Assembly: GCF_002115745.1 (NCBI RefSeq)
Contig: NZ_JFKB01000002.1
Location: 62,001-126,000 of the forward strand
Source of the DNA: Thalassospira alkalitolerans
Lineage (GTDB): Bacteria; Pseudomonadota; Alphaproteobacteria; Rhodospirillales; Thalassospiraceae
DNA length: 64,000 nt
Reading direction: 5' to 3'
Shown here: positions 44,746 to 54,685 of the stretch, piece after piece
Position numbering within the stretch: the first letter of the stretch is position 1
Layout of the letters: every line of letters begins with the position of its first letter
Translations under genes and position numbers: made by a program
Notes under the pieces: generated by a model
Seen by the model: only the letters and a program-made list of their open reading frames with translations
What the model was told of the DNA's origin: nothing
Databases searched by the model: none

Positions 44746-45210
44746 CTATTCCGCTTTCTGCGGATTGTTCTTGGGCAGCAATGCATCGATATCGACAAAG
44801 CTGTTCTCGACCAGCGGTTTAACTTGACGTTGCGAAACGTGGCACTGCGTGCAGAAATACCTGCGCGGACTGACGGTTGCCAAAAACTGGCCATCGCGAT
44901 CCATGAAGTGAGTGATCGATACCATTGGTGCACCGCTTTCCCCCGTGCGTGACCGGGCATGGCAGGACAGGCATTTATTGGCATTGGTGTCGATCTGATA
45001 GCCCTCGATATCGTGCGGGATGGTCGGGGGCTGTTCAGGATAGTTGCGCGGACGTTTCTGATCCGTGTCTTCAAAATTTGTCATGCGTGGTGCTGGGCTG
45101 TCCTGATCAGGGGCTGCACTGCGCAGGGTTGTTACCGGTTCAGCGGCATAGGCAGCGCCGGCAATTGCGACAATTGCCAGTGCTATGAGCCATTTCGGGC
45201 TTATTTTCAT
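44746..45210 (-). CDS. napB: NapB, diheme cytochrome c subunit of periplasmic nitrate reductase
   Basis: The start was set at ATG 45210, giving a signal peptide ([18 protein letters not shown]). The 154-residue protein carries two heme motifs, CLSCH and CTQCH, and the NapB-typical [13 protein letters not shown] and [15 protein letters not shown]. It hands electrons from NapC to NapA. An AGGAGG-like site (GGGAGG) precedes the start, 11 bp after napA. Confidence 0.95.
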   Translation of the reverse strand: MKISPKWLIALAIVAIAGAAYAAEPVTTLRSAAPDQDSPAPRMTNFEDTDQKRPRNYPEQPPTIPHDIEGYQIDTNANKCLSCHARSRTGESGAPMVSITHFMDRDGQFLATVSPRRYFCTQCHVSQRQVKPLVENSFVDIDALLPKNNPQKAE

Positions 45211-45221
45211 AATAACCTCCC

Positions 45222-47726
45222 TCACACCTTTTCCAGCCGGACCGCACATTTTTTATAGTCGGTCTGTTTGGACATCGGATCCGTTGCATCAAGTGTGACC
45301 TTGTTGATCAACTGGCTGGCATCGAACCACGGGACAAAAATCAGACCACGGGGCGGTTTGTTCCGGCCACGGGTTTCGATCCGTGTTCGCATGTCACCAC
45401 GTCGGGAAATCACGCGAACTTCGTCGCCGCGTCGCAGGCCCATTTCGGTGGCATCGTCGGGATGCAGGAAACAGACAGCATCGGGGAAGGCCCGGTAAAG
45501 TTCAGGCACGCGTTGGGTCATTGACCCTGAATGCCAGTGTTCAAGAACACGCCCGGTACACAGCCAGAATGGATATTCTTCATCCGGGCTTTCTGCGGCC
45601 GGTTCATACGGCAGGGCAAAAATTCGCGCTTTGCCGTCTTTATGGCCATAGAATTCAACCCCGGCACCTGGTGTGACATAGGGGTCATATCCTTCGCGAT
45701 ACCGCCAAAGCGTTTCCTTGCCATCGACAACGGGCCAACGCAAGCCGCGAACCTCGTGATACACATCGAAAGGTGCCAGATCGTGGCCATGACCACGTCC
45801 AAAGGTGGCATATTCTTCGAATAGGCCTTTCTGGACGTAATAGCCAAAATGCTGGGCTTCGACGTTGTTGTAATCCGACGCTGTTTCTTCCAGCGGGAAT
45901 TTGTCGACCTGCCCGTTGCGGAACAGCACGTCATACATGGTTTTGCCGCGAAGTTCCGGCGCCTTGGCCAGAAGATCCTCGGGCCAGACTTCTTCGATGG
46001 CAAAACGTTTGGCAAATTCCATCAATTGCCAAAGGTCGGATTTTGCCTCGCCCGGGGCATCGACAAGTTGATGCCACATATGGGTACGGCGTTCGGCATT
46101 GCCGTAACAACCTTCTTTTTCCACCCACATTGCGGTTGGCAAGATAAGGTCGGCGGCTTCGCAGGTCACCGTCGGATAGGCATCCGATACCGCGATGAAG
46201 TTTTCCGGATTGCGATATCCCGGCCAAGCTTCTTCATTGATATTGGCAGCAGCCTGCATGTTGTTGTTGCATTGAACCCAATATGCATTGAGCTTGCCAT
46301 CTTTGAGCATGCGGTTCTGAAGTACCGCGTGATAGCCGACTTTGTCTGGAATGGTACCTTCTGGCAGCTTCCAGATTTCTTCGGCATGCGCGCGGTGTGC
46401 CGGGTTGGTTACAACCAGATCGGCGGGCAGGCGATGCGAAAACGTACCAACTTCGCGTGCGGTGCCACAGGCCGACGGTTGCCCGGTCAACGAGAACGGT
46501 GAATTGCCCGGCTCGGCGATTTTCCCGGTCAGAAGATGGATGTTATAGCAAAGGTTGTTGGCCCAAACCCCACGGGTGTGCTGGTTAAAGCCCATGGTCC
46601 AGAAGGATGTGACCTTGATCTTCGGATCGGCATAAAGTTCAGCAAGGGCTTCCAGACGTTCTTTGGGAACGCCGGTCATTTCATGGACCTTATCAAGGGT
46701 ATATTCCGAAACGAATTCGGCATACTCGTCAAAGGTCATGTCGGTCGAACCGCCAGCATCAGATGCATGTTTTGCGGATTGTTCGCGGGGATCTTCGGGG
46801 CGCAGGCCATAGCCGATATCGGTATTGCCCCGACGGAAAATGGTGTGTTTGTTGACAAAATCGGTATTAACCCGATCCGTCGAAATGATGTAATGGGCGA
46901 TGTAATTCAGGATTGCCAGATCGGTCTGCGGTTTGAAGACCATCGGGATATCGGCCAGATCAAAGCAACGATGCTGATAGGTCGACAGGACTGCGACTTT
47001 TACATGCGGTGCTGACAGGCGCCGGTCGGTCACGCGGGTCCACAGGATCGGATGCATTTCCGCCATGTTCGAGCCCCACAGCACAAATGCATCCGCGGCT
47101 TCCATGTCGTCATAGCAGCCCATCGGCTCGTCCATGCCAAATGTGCGCATAAAGCCAACAACGGCGGATGCCATGCAGTGGCGGGCATTCGGATCGATAT
47201 TGTTCGATCTGAAACCGGCCTTCATCAATTTGGAAGCGGCGTAGCCTTCCCAAACGGTCCATTGCCCGGAACCAAACATGCCAACCGATGTTGGTCCTTT
47301 GGCTTTAAGGGCGGCTTTCCATTTTTCGGCCATGGTGTCAAAGGCTTCATCCCAAGAAACCGGCGTGAATTCGCCGTTCTTGTCGTAAACGCCGTTGGTT
47401 TTACGCAGCAAGGGCTGTGTCAGGCGGTCCTTGCCATACATGATTTTCGAAAGAAAATAGCCCTTAACGCAGTTAAGACCGCGATTAACGGGTGAAAGCA
47501 CATCGCCATGCGTCGCGACGATGTGGTTGTCTTTGGTTGCGACCATGACCGAACATCCCGTCCCGCAGAAGCGACACGGTGCTTTCGACCATTTTAGTTG
47601 GGTGTGTTCGGAATCTGTTACCAGATTTTGTGCTGCGGCCGGCAAACTGATGCCTGCTGCGGCGGCAGCAACGGCTGCTGCTTTTGCTTTCAGGGCATCT
47701 CGGCGGGATATCTTTGCCTTGAACAT
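45222..47726 (-). CDS. napA: NapA, catalytic subunit of periplasmic nitrate reductase
   Basis: The start was set at ATG 47726, preceded by TAAGGA. The 834-residue protein has a twin-arginine signal ([19 protein letters not shown]) and a 4Fe-4S site C51-x2-C54-x3-C58 ... C86 ([15 protein letters not shown]). The molybdopterin domains follow, with the Mo-ligand Cys in [20 protein letters not shown] and C-terminal [13 protein letters not shown]. It reduces nitrate to nitrite in the periplasm. It follows napD, its chaperone, by 40 bp. Confidence 0.96.
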   Translation of the reverse strand: MFKAKISRRDALKAKAAAVAAAAAGISLPAAAQNLVTDSEHTQLKWSKAPCRFCGTGCSVMVATKDNHIVATHGDVLSPVNRGLNCVKGYFLSKIMYGKDRLTQPLLRKTNGVYDKNGEFTPVSWDEAFDTMAEKWKAALKAKGPTSVGMFGSGQWTVWEGYAASKLMKAGFRSNNIDPNARHCMASAVVGFMRTFGMDEPMGCYDDMEAADAFVLWGSNMAEMHPILWTRVTDRRLSAPHVKVAVLSTYQHRCFDLADIPMVFKPQTDLAILNYIAHYIISTDRVNTDFVNKHTIFRRGNTDIGYGLRPEDPREQSAKHASDAGGSTDMTFDEYAEFVSEYTLDKVHEMTGVPKERLEALAELYADPKIKVTSFWTMGFNQHTRGVWANNLCYNIHLLTGKIAEPGNSPFSLTGQPSACGTAREVGTFSHRLPADLVVTNPAHRAHAEEIWKLPEGTIPDKVGYHAVLQNRMLKDGKLNAYWVQCNNNMQAAANINEEAWPGYRNPENFIAVSDAYPTVTCEAADLILPTAMWVEKEGCYGNAERRTHMWHQLVDAPGEAKSDLWQLMEFAKRFAIEEVWPEDLLAKAPELRGKTMYDVLFRNGQVDKFPLEETASDYNNVEAQHFGYYVQKGLFEEYATFGRGHGHDLAPFDVYHEVRGLRWPVVDGKETLWRYREGYDPYVTPGAGVEFYGHKDGKARIFALPYEPAAESPDEEYPFWLCTGRVLEHWHSGSMTQRVPELYRAFPDAVCFLHPDDATEMGLRRGDEVRVISRRGDMRTRIETRGRNKPPRGLIFVPWFDASQLINKVTLDATDPMSKQTDYKKCAVRLEKV

Positions 47727-47766
47727 GGTTCGTTTCCTTAGGCCAAAGGTCAAATGGATATTGGTT

Positions 47767-48018
47767 TTATTGGGCGTTTTCACTGTGATGAAAAACAAGG
47801 TTCACACCGAGAACGCCGGGGATATCGCCGATTTTTGTCATGCTGTCGGCGAGTTGTCGGTCGCTTTCGGCTTCCATCAAGACGACGATCTTTCCCGATG
47901 GGGTGTTGGTGCTGATTTCAATTCCTGGAAAACTGGCAAGAATTGTTTCGATTTCGATCATTTGTTCGGGGCGGGTCTGCACAATCATGCTGGAGATCAC
48001 ACCGATATTCTCATCCAT
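47767..48018 (-). CDS. napD: NapD, chaperone for NapA
   Basis: The 83-residue protein has the ferredoxin-like NapD layout: [40 protein letters not shown], and a C-terminal [11 protein letters not shown]. It binds the NapA Tat signal until the cofactor is inserted. It overlaps the end of napF by 8 bp. Confidence 0.93.
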   Translation of the reverse strand: MDENIGVISSMIVQTRPEQMIEIETILASFPGIEISTNTPSGKIVVLMEAESDRQLADSMTKIGDIPGVLGVNLVFHHSENAQ

Positions 48019-48538
48019 GGGGTATCTCCGTAGCTGGGCGTATGGAAATGGCCGTTACCGGGCAGGTACCAATACAGGCGCCGCATCCGGTACAGGTGTC
48101 GTTATCAACAAGGACGCGCGCTCGGCCCCCTAATTGCGGGATGATCCGGATCGCACCTTCCGGACAAACATCGCCGCAGGACCGGCAATAAACCCCATTT
48201 TCAGCAAAGCACTTGTTGCTGACAGAGAGTTCAAGCTGCCATGGCGTGTCGCCCGTGCGATTAAAAACCGGTTCGTTGCAGGCATCAGAACAGGCGCCAC
48301 AAAACGTGCATTCGCCCTTGTCAAAGTCGATCTCGGGGCGGCCATCTTGACCGATATGGATGATGTTTTCCGGGCAGGCCGGGGCACAATCCCCACATGC
48401 CGTGCAGCTTTCATCAAACTTTACGGCCCAGGGCGGTCGAATGGTATTTGACTGTTGCTTGTCCGGGGTGTTGTCCGGTAATCCGCGAAGACCCGTGAAA
48501 AAGGCACGCCGACTGGTCAGTCTGGAAGCAGAAGACAT
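48011..48538 (-). CDS. napF: NapF, ferredoxin-type maturation protein
   Basis: The start was set at ATG 48538 with GGGGAAAG upstream (GTG 48541 possible). The 175-residue protein has an N-terminal Arg-rich segment (TSRRAFFTGLRG) and 4Fe-4S motifs CTACGDCAPACP, CTFCGACSDAC, CRSCGDVCP and CTGCGACIGTCP. NapF acts in the cytoplasm in NapA iron-sulfur maturation. It lies 18 bp after napE. Confidence 0.93.
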   Translation of the reverse strand: MSSASRLTSRRAFFTGLRGLPDNTPDKQQSNTIRPPWAVKFDESCTACGDCAPACPENIIHIGQDGRPEIDFDKGECTFCGACSDACNEPVFNRTGDTPWQLELSVSNKCFAENGVYCRSCGDVCPEGAIRIIPQLGGRARVLVDNDTCTGCGACIGTCPVTAISIRPATEIPHG

Positions 48539-48556
48539 CACCGTCTTTCCCCGAAA

Positions 48557-48730
48557 TTACATCGGTGGTCCAGGTGGTCCGGCAAACATCTGAAATATCC
48601 AGATTGAAAAGCCAAGCCCGCCAACAAGTGCGACTGAAAATACTGGTGCGAAAACAACCGCCAGCATCAAAAAACAGCGTAATTCAGTCTTGCGGCGAGC
48701 GGGGTCGTCAATGGTTCTGGCGTCGGTCAT
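48557..48730 (-). CDS. napE: NapE, small membrane protein of the nap operon
   Basis: This 57-residue gene begins at ATG 48730 with an AGAGAG purine stretch upstream. The protein has a basic N-terminal part (DPARRKTELRCF), one long hydrophobic span (about 20-50) and ends in MFAGPPGPPM, the conserved C-terminal signature of NapE. Its function is unknown; it is the first gene of napEFDABC in many denitrifying proteobacteria. The FNR box at 48829 lies 99 bp upstream. Confidence 0.88.
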   Translation of the reverse strand: MTDARTIDDPARRKTELRCFLMLAVVFAPVFSVALVGGLGFSIWIFQMFAGPPGPPM

Positions 48731-48828
48731 GGCTCTCTCTTTCTCTCATTGGAAGATCGAATAACCGCGAAATTCCGTATGCTTTTTATCTATGGACCAA
48801 GCTTTACGCTATTGCGCATTCGTTTTTA

Positions 48829-48842
48829 TTGATTCTAATCAA
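48829..48842 (-). promoter_or_regulatory. Perfect FNR box upstream of napE
   Basis: TTGATTCTAATCAA is an exact FNR consensus palindrome (TTGAT-N4-ATCAA). For the minus strand, class-II spacing predicts a start near 48794, with TAAAGC at 48806-48801 as a weak -10, giving a leader of about 64 nt before napE. No plus-strand gene follows, so nap is the target. Confidence 0.78.
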
Positions 48843-48933
48843 TCACCCTGCATAAGGTATGGGGATTATTTGTCGTTATTCAACTATAAGTGCCGAATTG
48901 CCGGGCGTGGAGCGTTATTCGTCTTTGCAAAGG

Positions 48934-49851
48934 TTATTCGACCGGTTGTCCTAGCGTTTCTTTCAGGGCTGCACCCGGCAGACTGTGAAGAAAACCATCG
49001 GAAAATGCCAAGTTGCTTTGCATTTGGTGCAATCTGTCCCTGAGTTCGTGCGAGTCGATCTTTGTGTCCAGTAATTGCCGATACAGAGTGGCGATTTGGA
49101 CCATGTCAAGATTGTGCGGTGATATCCGAAAAACTTCGACACCTGCGGCCTTAAGGTGATCCACATCGGCCGAAAGTTCGATGTAATGGCTGGACAGGGT
49201 TTGCAATCCGTTGACGGCCAGAAACGGCGTGGCGTCCAGTGTTGCGACATCCATGCCATCAGGCGCGTCGCCACAGACATAGCGACACCCATCCTTATGC
49301 AGCCCATGCGCACGTGCCGAATAACAACGTGCCGAGATTGCAAGTGGCACCCGGCCAAATACCTGAACTTCAATCTCGGTCGATTTTCGTGCATGACCCA
49401 GTGCCGCAATTGACGACATTGGCAATTCCCAAGGCAGCGAAATACGGCGCGCGCCCTTGCTGGCAAAGTATTCCAGCGTGCTTTCGTTATAGGTATTGAT
49501 ATAGGGGCCAATCATATGCGGACGCCCTGAAAGCAACCCAAATGCGGACACATCGTTTGCTTCGATCAGAAGGTCGGGCATTTGCGCAATTTCACGCAAT
49601 TGTGCAATTTCACGTTCGCTCATCACCAGCGCAAGCGTGGATAACACGACTTCCTTGCCCGCGGCCTGCAGGCGTTCAATGATATCGGGTAGATACTTGT
49701 CGAAAAACGGCATGCGTTTGGCACAGACAACTTCGCCGACATGGACCGTATCGATATCTATTTCATCGGCAACTTTAGCGTAGAAATCTTTTTTGTGATT
49801 TTCATCCCAGTGAAACAAGATTGGGCCCATGGCCAGACGTGATTTGGTCAT
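48934..49851 (-). CDS. ubiV: UbiV, U32-family protein of O2-independent ubiquinone synthesis
   Basis: The 305-residue protein is a U32 'peptidase' family member matching UbiV (YhbV). Likely iron-sulfur ligands are a Cys near residue 43 (GEVVCAKRMPFF) and the set in ISARCYSARAHGLHKDGCRYVC. UbiU and UbiV form a complex that hydroxylates ubiquinone precursors using prephenate instead of O2. It overlaps ubiU by 4 bp. Location between nap and nor fits anaerobic quinone supply for denitrification. Confidence 0.9.
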   Translation of the reverse strand: MTKSRLAMGPILFHWDENHKKDFYAKVADEIDIDTVHVGEVVCAKRMPFFDKYLPDIIERLQAAGKEVVLSTLALVMSEREIAQLREIAQMPDLLIEANDVSAFGLLSGRPHMIGPYINTYNESTLEYFASKGARRISLPWELPMSSIAALGHARKSTEIEVQVFGRVPLAISARCYSARAHGLHKDGCRYVCGDAPDGMDVATLDATPFLAVNGLQTLSSHYIELSADVDHLKAAGVEVFRISPHNLDMVQIATLYRQLLDTKIDSHELRDRLHQMQSNLAFSDGFLHSLPGAALKETLGQPVE

Positions 49852-50834
49852 TGCCAGCTTCTCCGATAGGCGCCGGTTGTATCTGTTTGGCCTTCGCTAA
49901 GTGATGTCAGGTTGCCACGTATGCCGGCCTGTCCGTTTTGTCCGCTGGCGATGCGATCAAGAGAGGCACGAAAAGCACCAACAACCTGTGAAATATAGGC
50001 TTTGCCGCGCTGACGTCCTTCGATCTTAAGCGCGGTAACACCGGCATCGGCCAGTTCGGGCAGGATTGCGGTCACGTCAAGGCTGGTTGGTTCCTCAAAC
50101 AGATAGCCAGCCTTGCCCATGGCGCTGAAACGGCCCTTGCACAGGGTCGGATATCCGACCTTTTCATCGCTGCCATATATGTTGATGGTAAAATCACCCA
50201 ACCGTGAAACGGTCGTATCCCCGCGTTCTTCATAGTGAACATACGATGCGGGTGAACAAACCCCGTTCATATTGGGGCTTTCGCCAGTGGCATAGGAAGA
50301 AAGCGAACAGCGCCCTTCGGCCATGACACACATGCCACCAAAGGCGAAAACCTCGGTTTCAACGCCAATGCGTCGATTAAGCATCCGTATTTCTTCAAGC
50401 GACAAAACCCGTGGAAGAACCACCCGGCGGACACCGAATTCGCGATGGTAAAACCGGATTGCTTCTTCGTTGGATGCCGATGCTTGTACCGAAAGATGCA
50501 GACGGGCGTCGGGGTGTTTGTCACGCGCATAACGCAACAGACCGATATCAGCCAGGATAACGGCATCAACCCCGATGGCGACGGCATCATCAACGGCCTT
50601 GTGCCAGATATCTTCGGAACCTGCCTTTGGATAGGTGTTGCACGCCAGATAGACATGAACACCGTGCTTGTGCGCGAATGTGACGCTTTCGGCCAATTCG
50701 GTTCGCGAAAAATTAAGCCCGGGAAAATTGCGGGCATTGGTCGCATCACGGAAACCGCAATACACGACATCGGCACCCGCCTCGACGGCGGCACGCAAAC
50801 TGGCGGGGGTTCCTGCCGGACATACTAATTCCAT
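49848..50834 (-). CDS. ubiU: UbiU, U32-family protein of O2-independent ubiquinone synthesis
   Basis: The 328-residue protein begins MELVCPAGTPASLRAAVEAG and has the U32 core DVVYCGFRDATNARNFPGLN and the cysteine cluster GGMCVMAEGRCSLSS ... GVCSPASYV, with a fourth Cys in YPTLCKGRF, matching the 4Fe-4S ligands of UbiU (YhbU). It works with UbiV in anaerobic ring hydroxylation. It lies 24 bp after ubiT. Confidence 0.9.
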   Translation of the reverse strand: MELVCPAGTPASLRAAVEAGADVVYCGFRDATNARNFPGLNFSRTELAESVTFAHKHGVHVYLACNTYPKAGSEDIWHKAVDDAVAIGVDAVILADIGLLRYARDKHPDARLHLSVQASASNEEAIRFYHREFGVRRVVLPRVLSLEEIRMLNRRIGVETEVFAFGGMCVMAEGRCSLSSYATGESPNMNGVCSPASYVHYEERGDTTVSRLGDFTINIYGSDEKVGYPTLCKGRFSAMGKAGYLFEEPTSLDVTAILPELADAGVTALKIEGRQRGKAYISQVVGAFRASLDRIASGQNGQAGIRGNLTSLSEGQTDTTGAYRRSWQ

Positions 50835-50858
50835 GACGTCCCTGTCGATGATTGTTGT

Positions 50859-51566
50859 TTATGGATGGTCGGGTAAGGCGAAGTCATCAATCGATGACAC
50901 CGGCCGGTTTGAACGTGGCGTGCGGCGACGTGCCGATTTTTCCAGTCCCGCGATGTTTTCGCCCTGATCGGCAAGGCGCCGGTCAAGCCCGTTCAGGCGC
51001 TTTTCAATCGGGGAAATCAGCGTATCGGCAACCCGGTTCATATCCGATTGCATTTGTTGATAGACCCGTTCGGCAACGCGAAGTGCTATGCGTGCCGCCG
51101 GGCCAAGTACGCCAAAACTTTCGGAAACCGCTGAACGCAGATCGATGTCTTCGCCGTCCAAGGCATTACGAAGCGCAACAACAAGATCCGTCCGCCCTTC
51201 GATGCGCAAGGCACGCGAGAAAAACAAGGCATCGCCATCTGATTTGCCTTCAAGCAATCCCAAAAGAGCTGGCAGTGGGCCGATAATGCGGGCCGCAACG
51301 GCGTTTTCTTCGCCTTTTTGTGCGGGGCGCAATTCAGGTTTGTGTGGATCAAGCACAAGAAATAAATCCATATCCAGATCGGTTGGCGAAATCAGTAATG
51401 AGAATGTTTCATGTTCGGTTACGCGCTCGAAGATTGATTTGTGGCGGCGATGCATTGTCGTCATGGCGTGTCGGCATAGCCGCTCAATTGCGAATGTCGG
51501 AACATTTCGCAAAACAGGATTTACCAATAGAAATGGTGTGAATGATGGGCGTTTGGTTGACGACAC
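50859..51566 (-). CDS. ubiT: UbiT, SCP2-domain accessory protein of anaerobic ubiquinone synthesis
   Basis: The 235-residue protein has an SCP2 lipid-binding domain at about 30-140 (ETFSLLISPTDLDMDLFLVL, DALFFSRALRIEGRTDLVVALRNALDGEDID), matching UbiT (YhbT). It is proposed to bind the hydrophobic quinone intermediates. The C-terminal ~90 residues form a helical, Arg-rich extension ending in PVSSIDDFALPDHP. The start appears to be GTG 51566. A well-spaced FNR-type promoter precedes it. Confidence 0.87.
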   Translation of the reverse strand: MSSTKRPSFTPFLLVNPVLRNVPTFAIERLCRHAMTTMHRRHKSIFERVTEHETFSLLISPTDLDMDLFLVLDPHKPELRPAQKGEENAVAARIIGPLPALLGLLEGKSDGDALFFSRALRIEGRTDLVVALRNALDGEDIDLRSAVSESFGVLGPAARIALRVAERVYQQMQSDMNRVADTLISPIEKRLNGLDRRLADQGENIAGLEKSARRRTPRSNRPVSSIDDFALPDHP

Positions 51567-51623
51567 GATGGACTCCGAACCGGTTTGGTGTCGGGATTAT
51601 CGCTGTCTTCTTCCCTTGGGTGG

Positions 51624-51637
51624 TTGATGTCAGTCAA
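51624..51637 (-). promoter_or_regulatory. Crp/FNR-type box driving ubiTUV
   Basis: TTGATGTCAGTCAA matches the TTGAT/C-N4-A/GTCAA pattern exactly, centred at 51630.5. On the minus strand the hexamer GATAAT (51601-51596) sits where a class-II -10 should be, predicting a start near 51589, about 22 bp before the ubiT GTG. This is one of the best-formed promoters in the window. Confidence 0.78.
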
Positions 51638-51743
51638 GTCATTGCAACATTTGAATTATTCCTGTTCTGAATAATTCCCGAACGCCCTGTTTTCCCATCG
51701 TTGGGGTGAAGCCGCGCAGAGGCGATTTTTTGCCAGTGTAAAT

Positions 51744-51757
51744 TTGACCATCATCAA
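51744..51757 (+). promoter_or_regulatory. Crp/FNR-type box upstream of dnrN
   Basis: TTGACCATCATCAA matches the half-site pattern TTGAC-N4-ATCAA. Class-II spacing predicts a start near 51792, with TTTAAA (51777-51782) as a possible -10, 29 bp before the dnrN ATG. Together with the box at 51624 this gap serves two divergent units. Confidence 0.72.
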
Positions 51758-51820
51758 CGAGACTTGCGCGGCAAACTTTAAACTTGGGCCGATCAATTTC
51801 ACGGACGGAGGCCCGTCAAA

Positions 51821-52528
51821 ATGCAAACAGAATTCACCAATGATCCGGCACAAACAAATTTGATGGATCTTGCCGGGCGCAAGATCGGTGATCTTATTGC
51901 AAGCTTTCCGGGGGCAACCTTGGTTTTCCGTCGTCATAAAGTTGGATTTTGTTGTTCAAGCAGCAAATCATTGGCCGAGGTCGCGCAAAGAAAGGGATTT
52001 GACGCAGAGGTGGTTGCGCGTGAACTTTGCGATCTGCCAAAGGGGCCGCTGACATTGCCAGACGTGAATGATGTTGATGCGTTTATTGATTATATCCTGA
52101 CCCGCTATCACCAAACGCACCGTGATGAATTGGCCGAACTTATATTGCTGGCGCGCAAGGTCGAAGCCGTCCATGGCGATCATCCGGATGTACCGGTCGG
52201 ATTGTCCGATGCCTTGTTTGAAATGGCAGAACAGCTGGATGCCCATATGGCTAAGGAAGAAATGGTCTTGTTCCCGGCAATGCGCAAAATGTGCGAAGAC
52301 GGATCGATTGCAGTGCAACTGGTCATGCCGATCCATTGCATGCGTGAAGAACATGATGACCATGGCGAAGCCATTCACCGACTGCAAAAGCTGACCAACC
52401 ATTTTACATTACCCGATGGTGTCTGTGGTTCTTGGCGGGCGCTTTATTCTGGAACAGCCAAGCTGGTCGAAGATTTGGTCGCCCATATTCATCTGGAAAA
52501 CGAGGTGCTGTTCCCGCGTTTCGAATAG
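51821..52528 (+). CDS. dnrN: DnrN/RIC-family di-iron protein (repair of iron centres)
   Basis: The 235-residue protein has an N-terminal ScdA-type domain with the Cys pair KVGFCCSSSKS and a hemerythrin-like di-iron domain (about 85-235): RYHQTHRDEL, DAHMAKEEMVLFPAM, HCMREEHDDHGEAIHRL and AHIHLENEVLFPRF supply the His/Glu ligands. RIC proteins (YtfE/ScdA/DnrN) help cells recover iron-sulfur centres damaged by NO. It lies just before norCB, behind its own FNR-type box, and ends in a strong terminator. Confidence 0.9.
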   Translation: MQTEFTNDPAQTNLMDLAGRKIGDLIASFPGATLVFRRHKVGFCCSSSKSLAEVAQRKGFDAEVVARELCDLPKGPLTLPDVNDVDAFIDYILTRYHQTHRDELAELILLARKVEAVHGDHPDVPVGLSDALFEMAEQLDAHMAKEEMVLFPAMRKMCEDGSIAVQLVMPIHCMREEHDDHGEAIHRLQKLTNHFTLPDGVCGSWRALYSGTAKLVEDLVAHIHLENEVLFPRFE

Positions 52529-52596
52529 GGCCTGATCTTCACCCATTTCCGTCTTTTCGTTGTTTTGGTCGTCATGCGATTTTGCATGTCTTATCT

Positions 52597-52621
52597 GCCC
52601 CGCCATCCGGCGGGGCTTTTT
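52597..52621 (+). terminator. Intrinsic terminator after dnrN
   Basis: An 8-bp GC stem (GCCCCGCC at 52597-52604, GGCGGGGC at 52609-52616) with an ATCC loop is followed by five T. It closes the dnrN unit only three bases before the nor promoter box. Confidence 0.9.
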
Positions 52622-52624
52622 CGT

Positions 52625-52638
52625 TTGACGGTAGTCAA
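52625..52638 (+). promoter_or_regulatory. NnrR/FNR-type box upstream of norC
   Basis: TTGACGGTAGTCAA is a perfect TTGAC-N4-GTCAA site centred at 52631.5. AATGAT at 52661-52666 is at the class-II -10 position, predicting a start near 52673, 58 bp before norC. It should switch on the NO reductase operon in response to NO or low oxygen. Confidence 0.8.
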
Positions 52639-52730
52639 GGTGCGAAATCGGGGATCGGGAAATGATTGTGATACGCCGTTTTGGGGACAGAGCGGCATTG
52701 AACTTTCAATCGGAGTGAGGATCCGTTCAC

Positions 52731-53183
52731 ATGTCGGAACGCCTGACTAAATCTGCCGCCCGAAACATATTCTACGGCGGAACGATCTTCTTCCTGGTCA
52801 TCTTCTTTGGACTGACCTTGCACAGCCATAACTATATGCTCAACGAGTCCACGAATATGGACGAGCTGACACCATCGGTTGTGGCAGGCAAGCATATCTG
52901 GGAACGCCATTCCTGCGTCAATTGTCATACGATTTTGGGTGAGGGAGCTTATTTCGCCCCTGAACTTGGCAATGTCTGGGTGCGCTATGGCGGCAAAGAG
53001 GACCCGGAAGGTGCGCGCGATATGCTTAAAGCATGGATGGCGGCACAGCCCTCAGGTATCGAAGGCCGTCGCCAGATGCCGCAATTCAATCTCACAGATC
53101 AGGAGCTCGATGAACTTGTCGATTTCCTGAAATGGACAAGTGAAATTGACACCCAGAACTGGCCGCCAAATGAAGCGGGATAA
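52731..53183 (+). CDS. norC: NorC, cytochrome c subunit of nitric oxide reductase
   Basis: The 150-residue protein has one membrane anchor (about 14-30) and a periplasmic class I cytochrome c domain with C62-V-N-C65-H66 and the distal GRRQMPQFNLT supplying the axial Met. It delivers electrons to NorB. It is the first gene of norCBQDEF, 27 bp before norB. Confidence 0.96.
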   Translation: MSERLTKSAARNIFYGGTIFFLVIFFGLTLHSHNYMLNESTNMDELTPSVVAGKHIWERHSCVNCHTILGEGAYFAPELGNVWVRYGGKEDPEGARDMLKAWMAAQPSGIEGRRQMPQFNLTDQELDELVDFLKWTSEIDTQNWPPNEAG

Positions 53184-54557
<1,374 letters not shown>

Positions 54558-54613
54558 CCGTAATCAAGTCAGCGTGTCTAATTCCATGGTCTTTTGGATC
54601 GTGACACGTGGTG

Positions 54614-54650
54614 GACAATGGCCGGTAGTTTCCCGCGACCGGCCATTGTC
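54614..54650 (+). other. Intercistronic hairpin between norB and norQ
   Basis: A perfect 12-bp inverted repeat (GACAATGGCCGG at 54614-54625, CCGGCCATTGTC at 54639-54650) with a 13-nt loop lies 56 bp after norB. It is followed by ATTTTACG, only a weak T-run, so partial termination or mRNA stabilisation of norCB is more likely than full stop. Confidence 0.65.
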
Positions 54651-54685
54651 ATTTTACGTCTTTCCATTTGCGCAGGAGCATTCAG

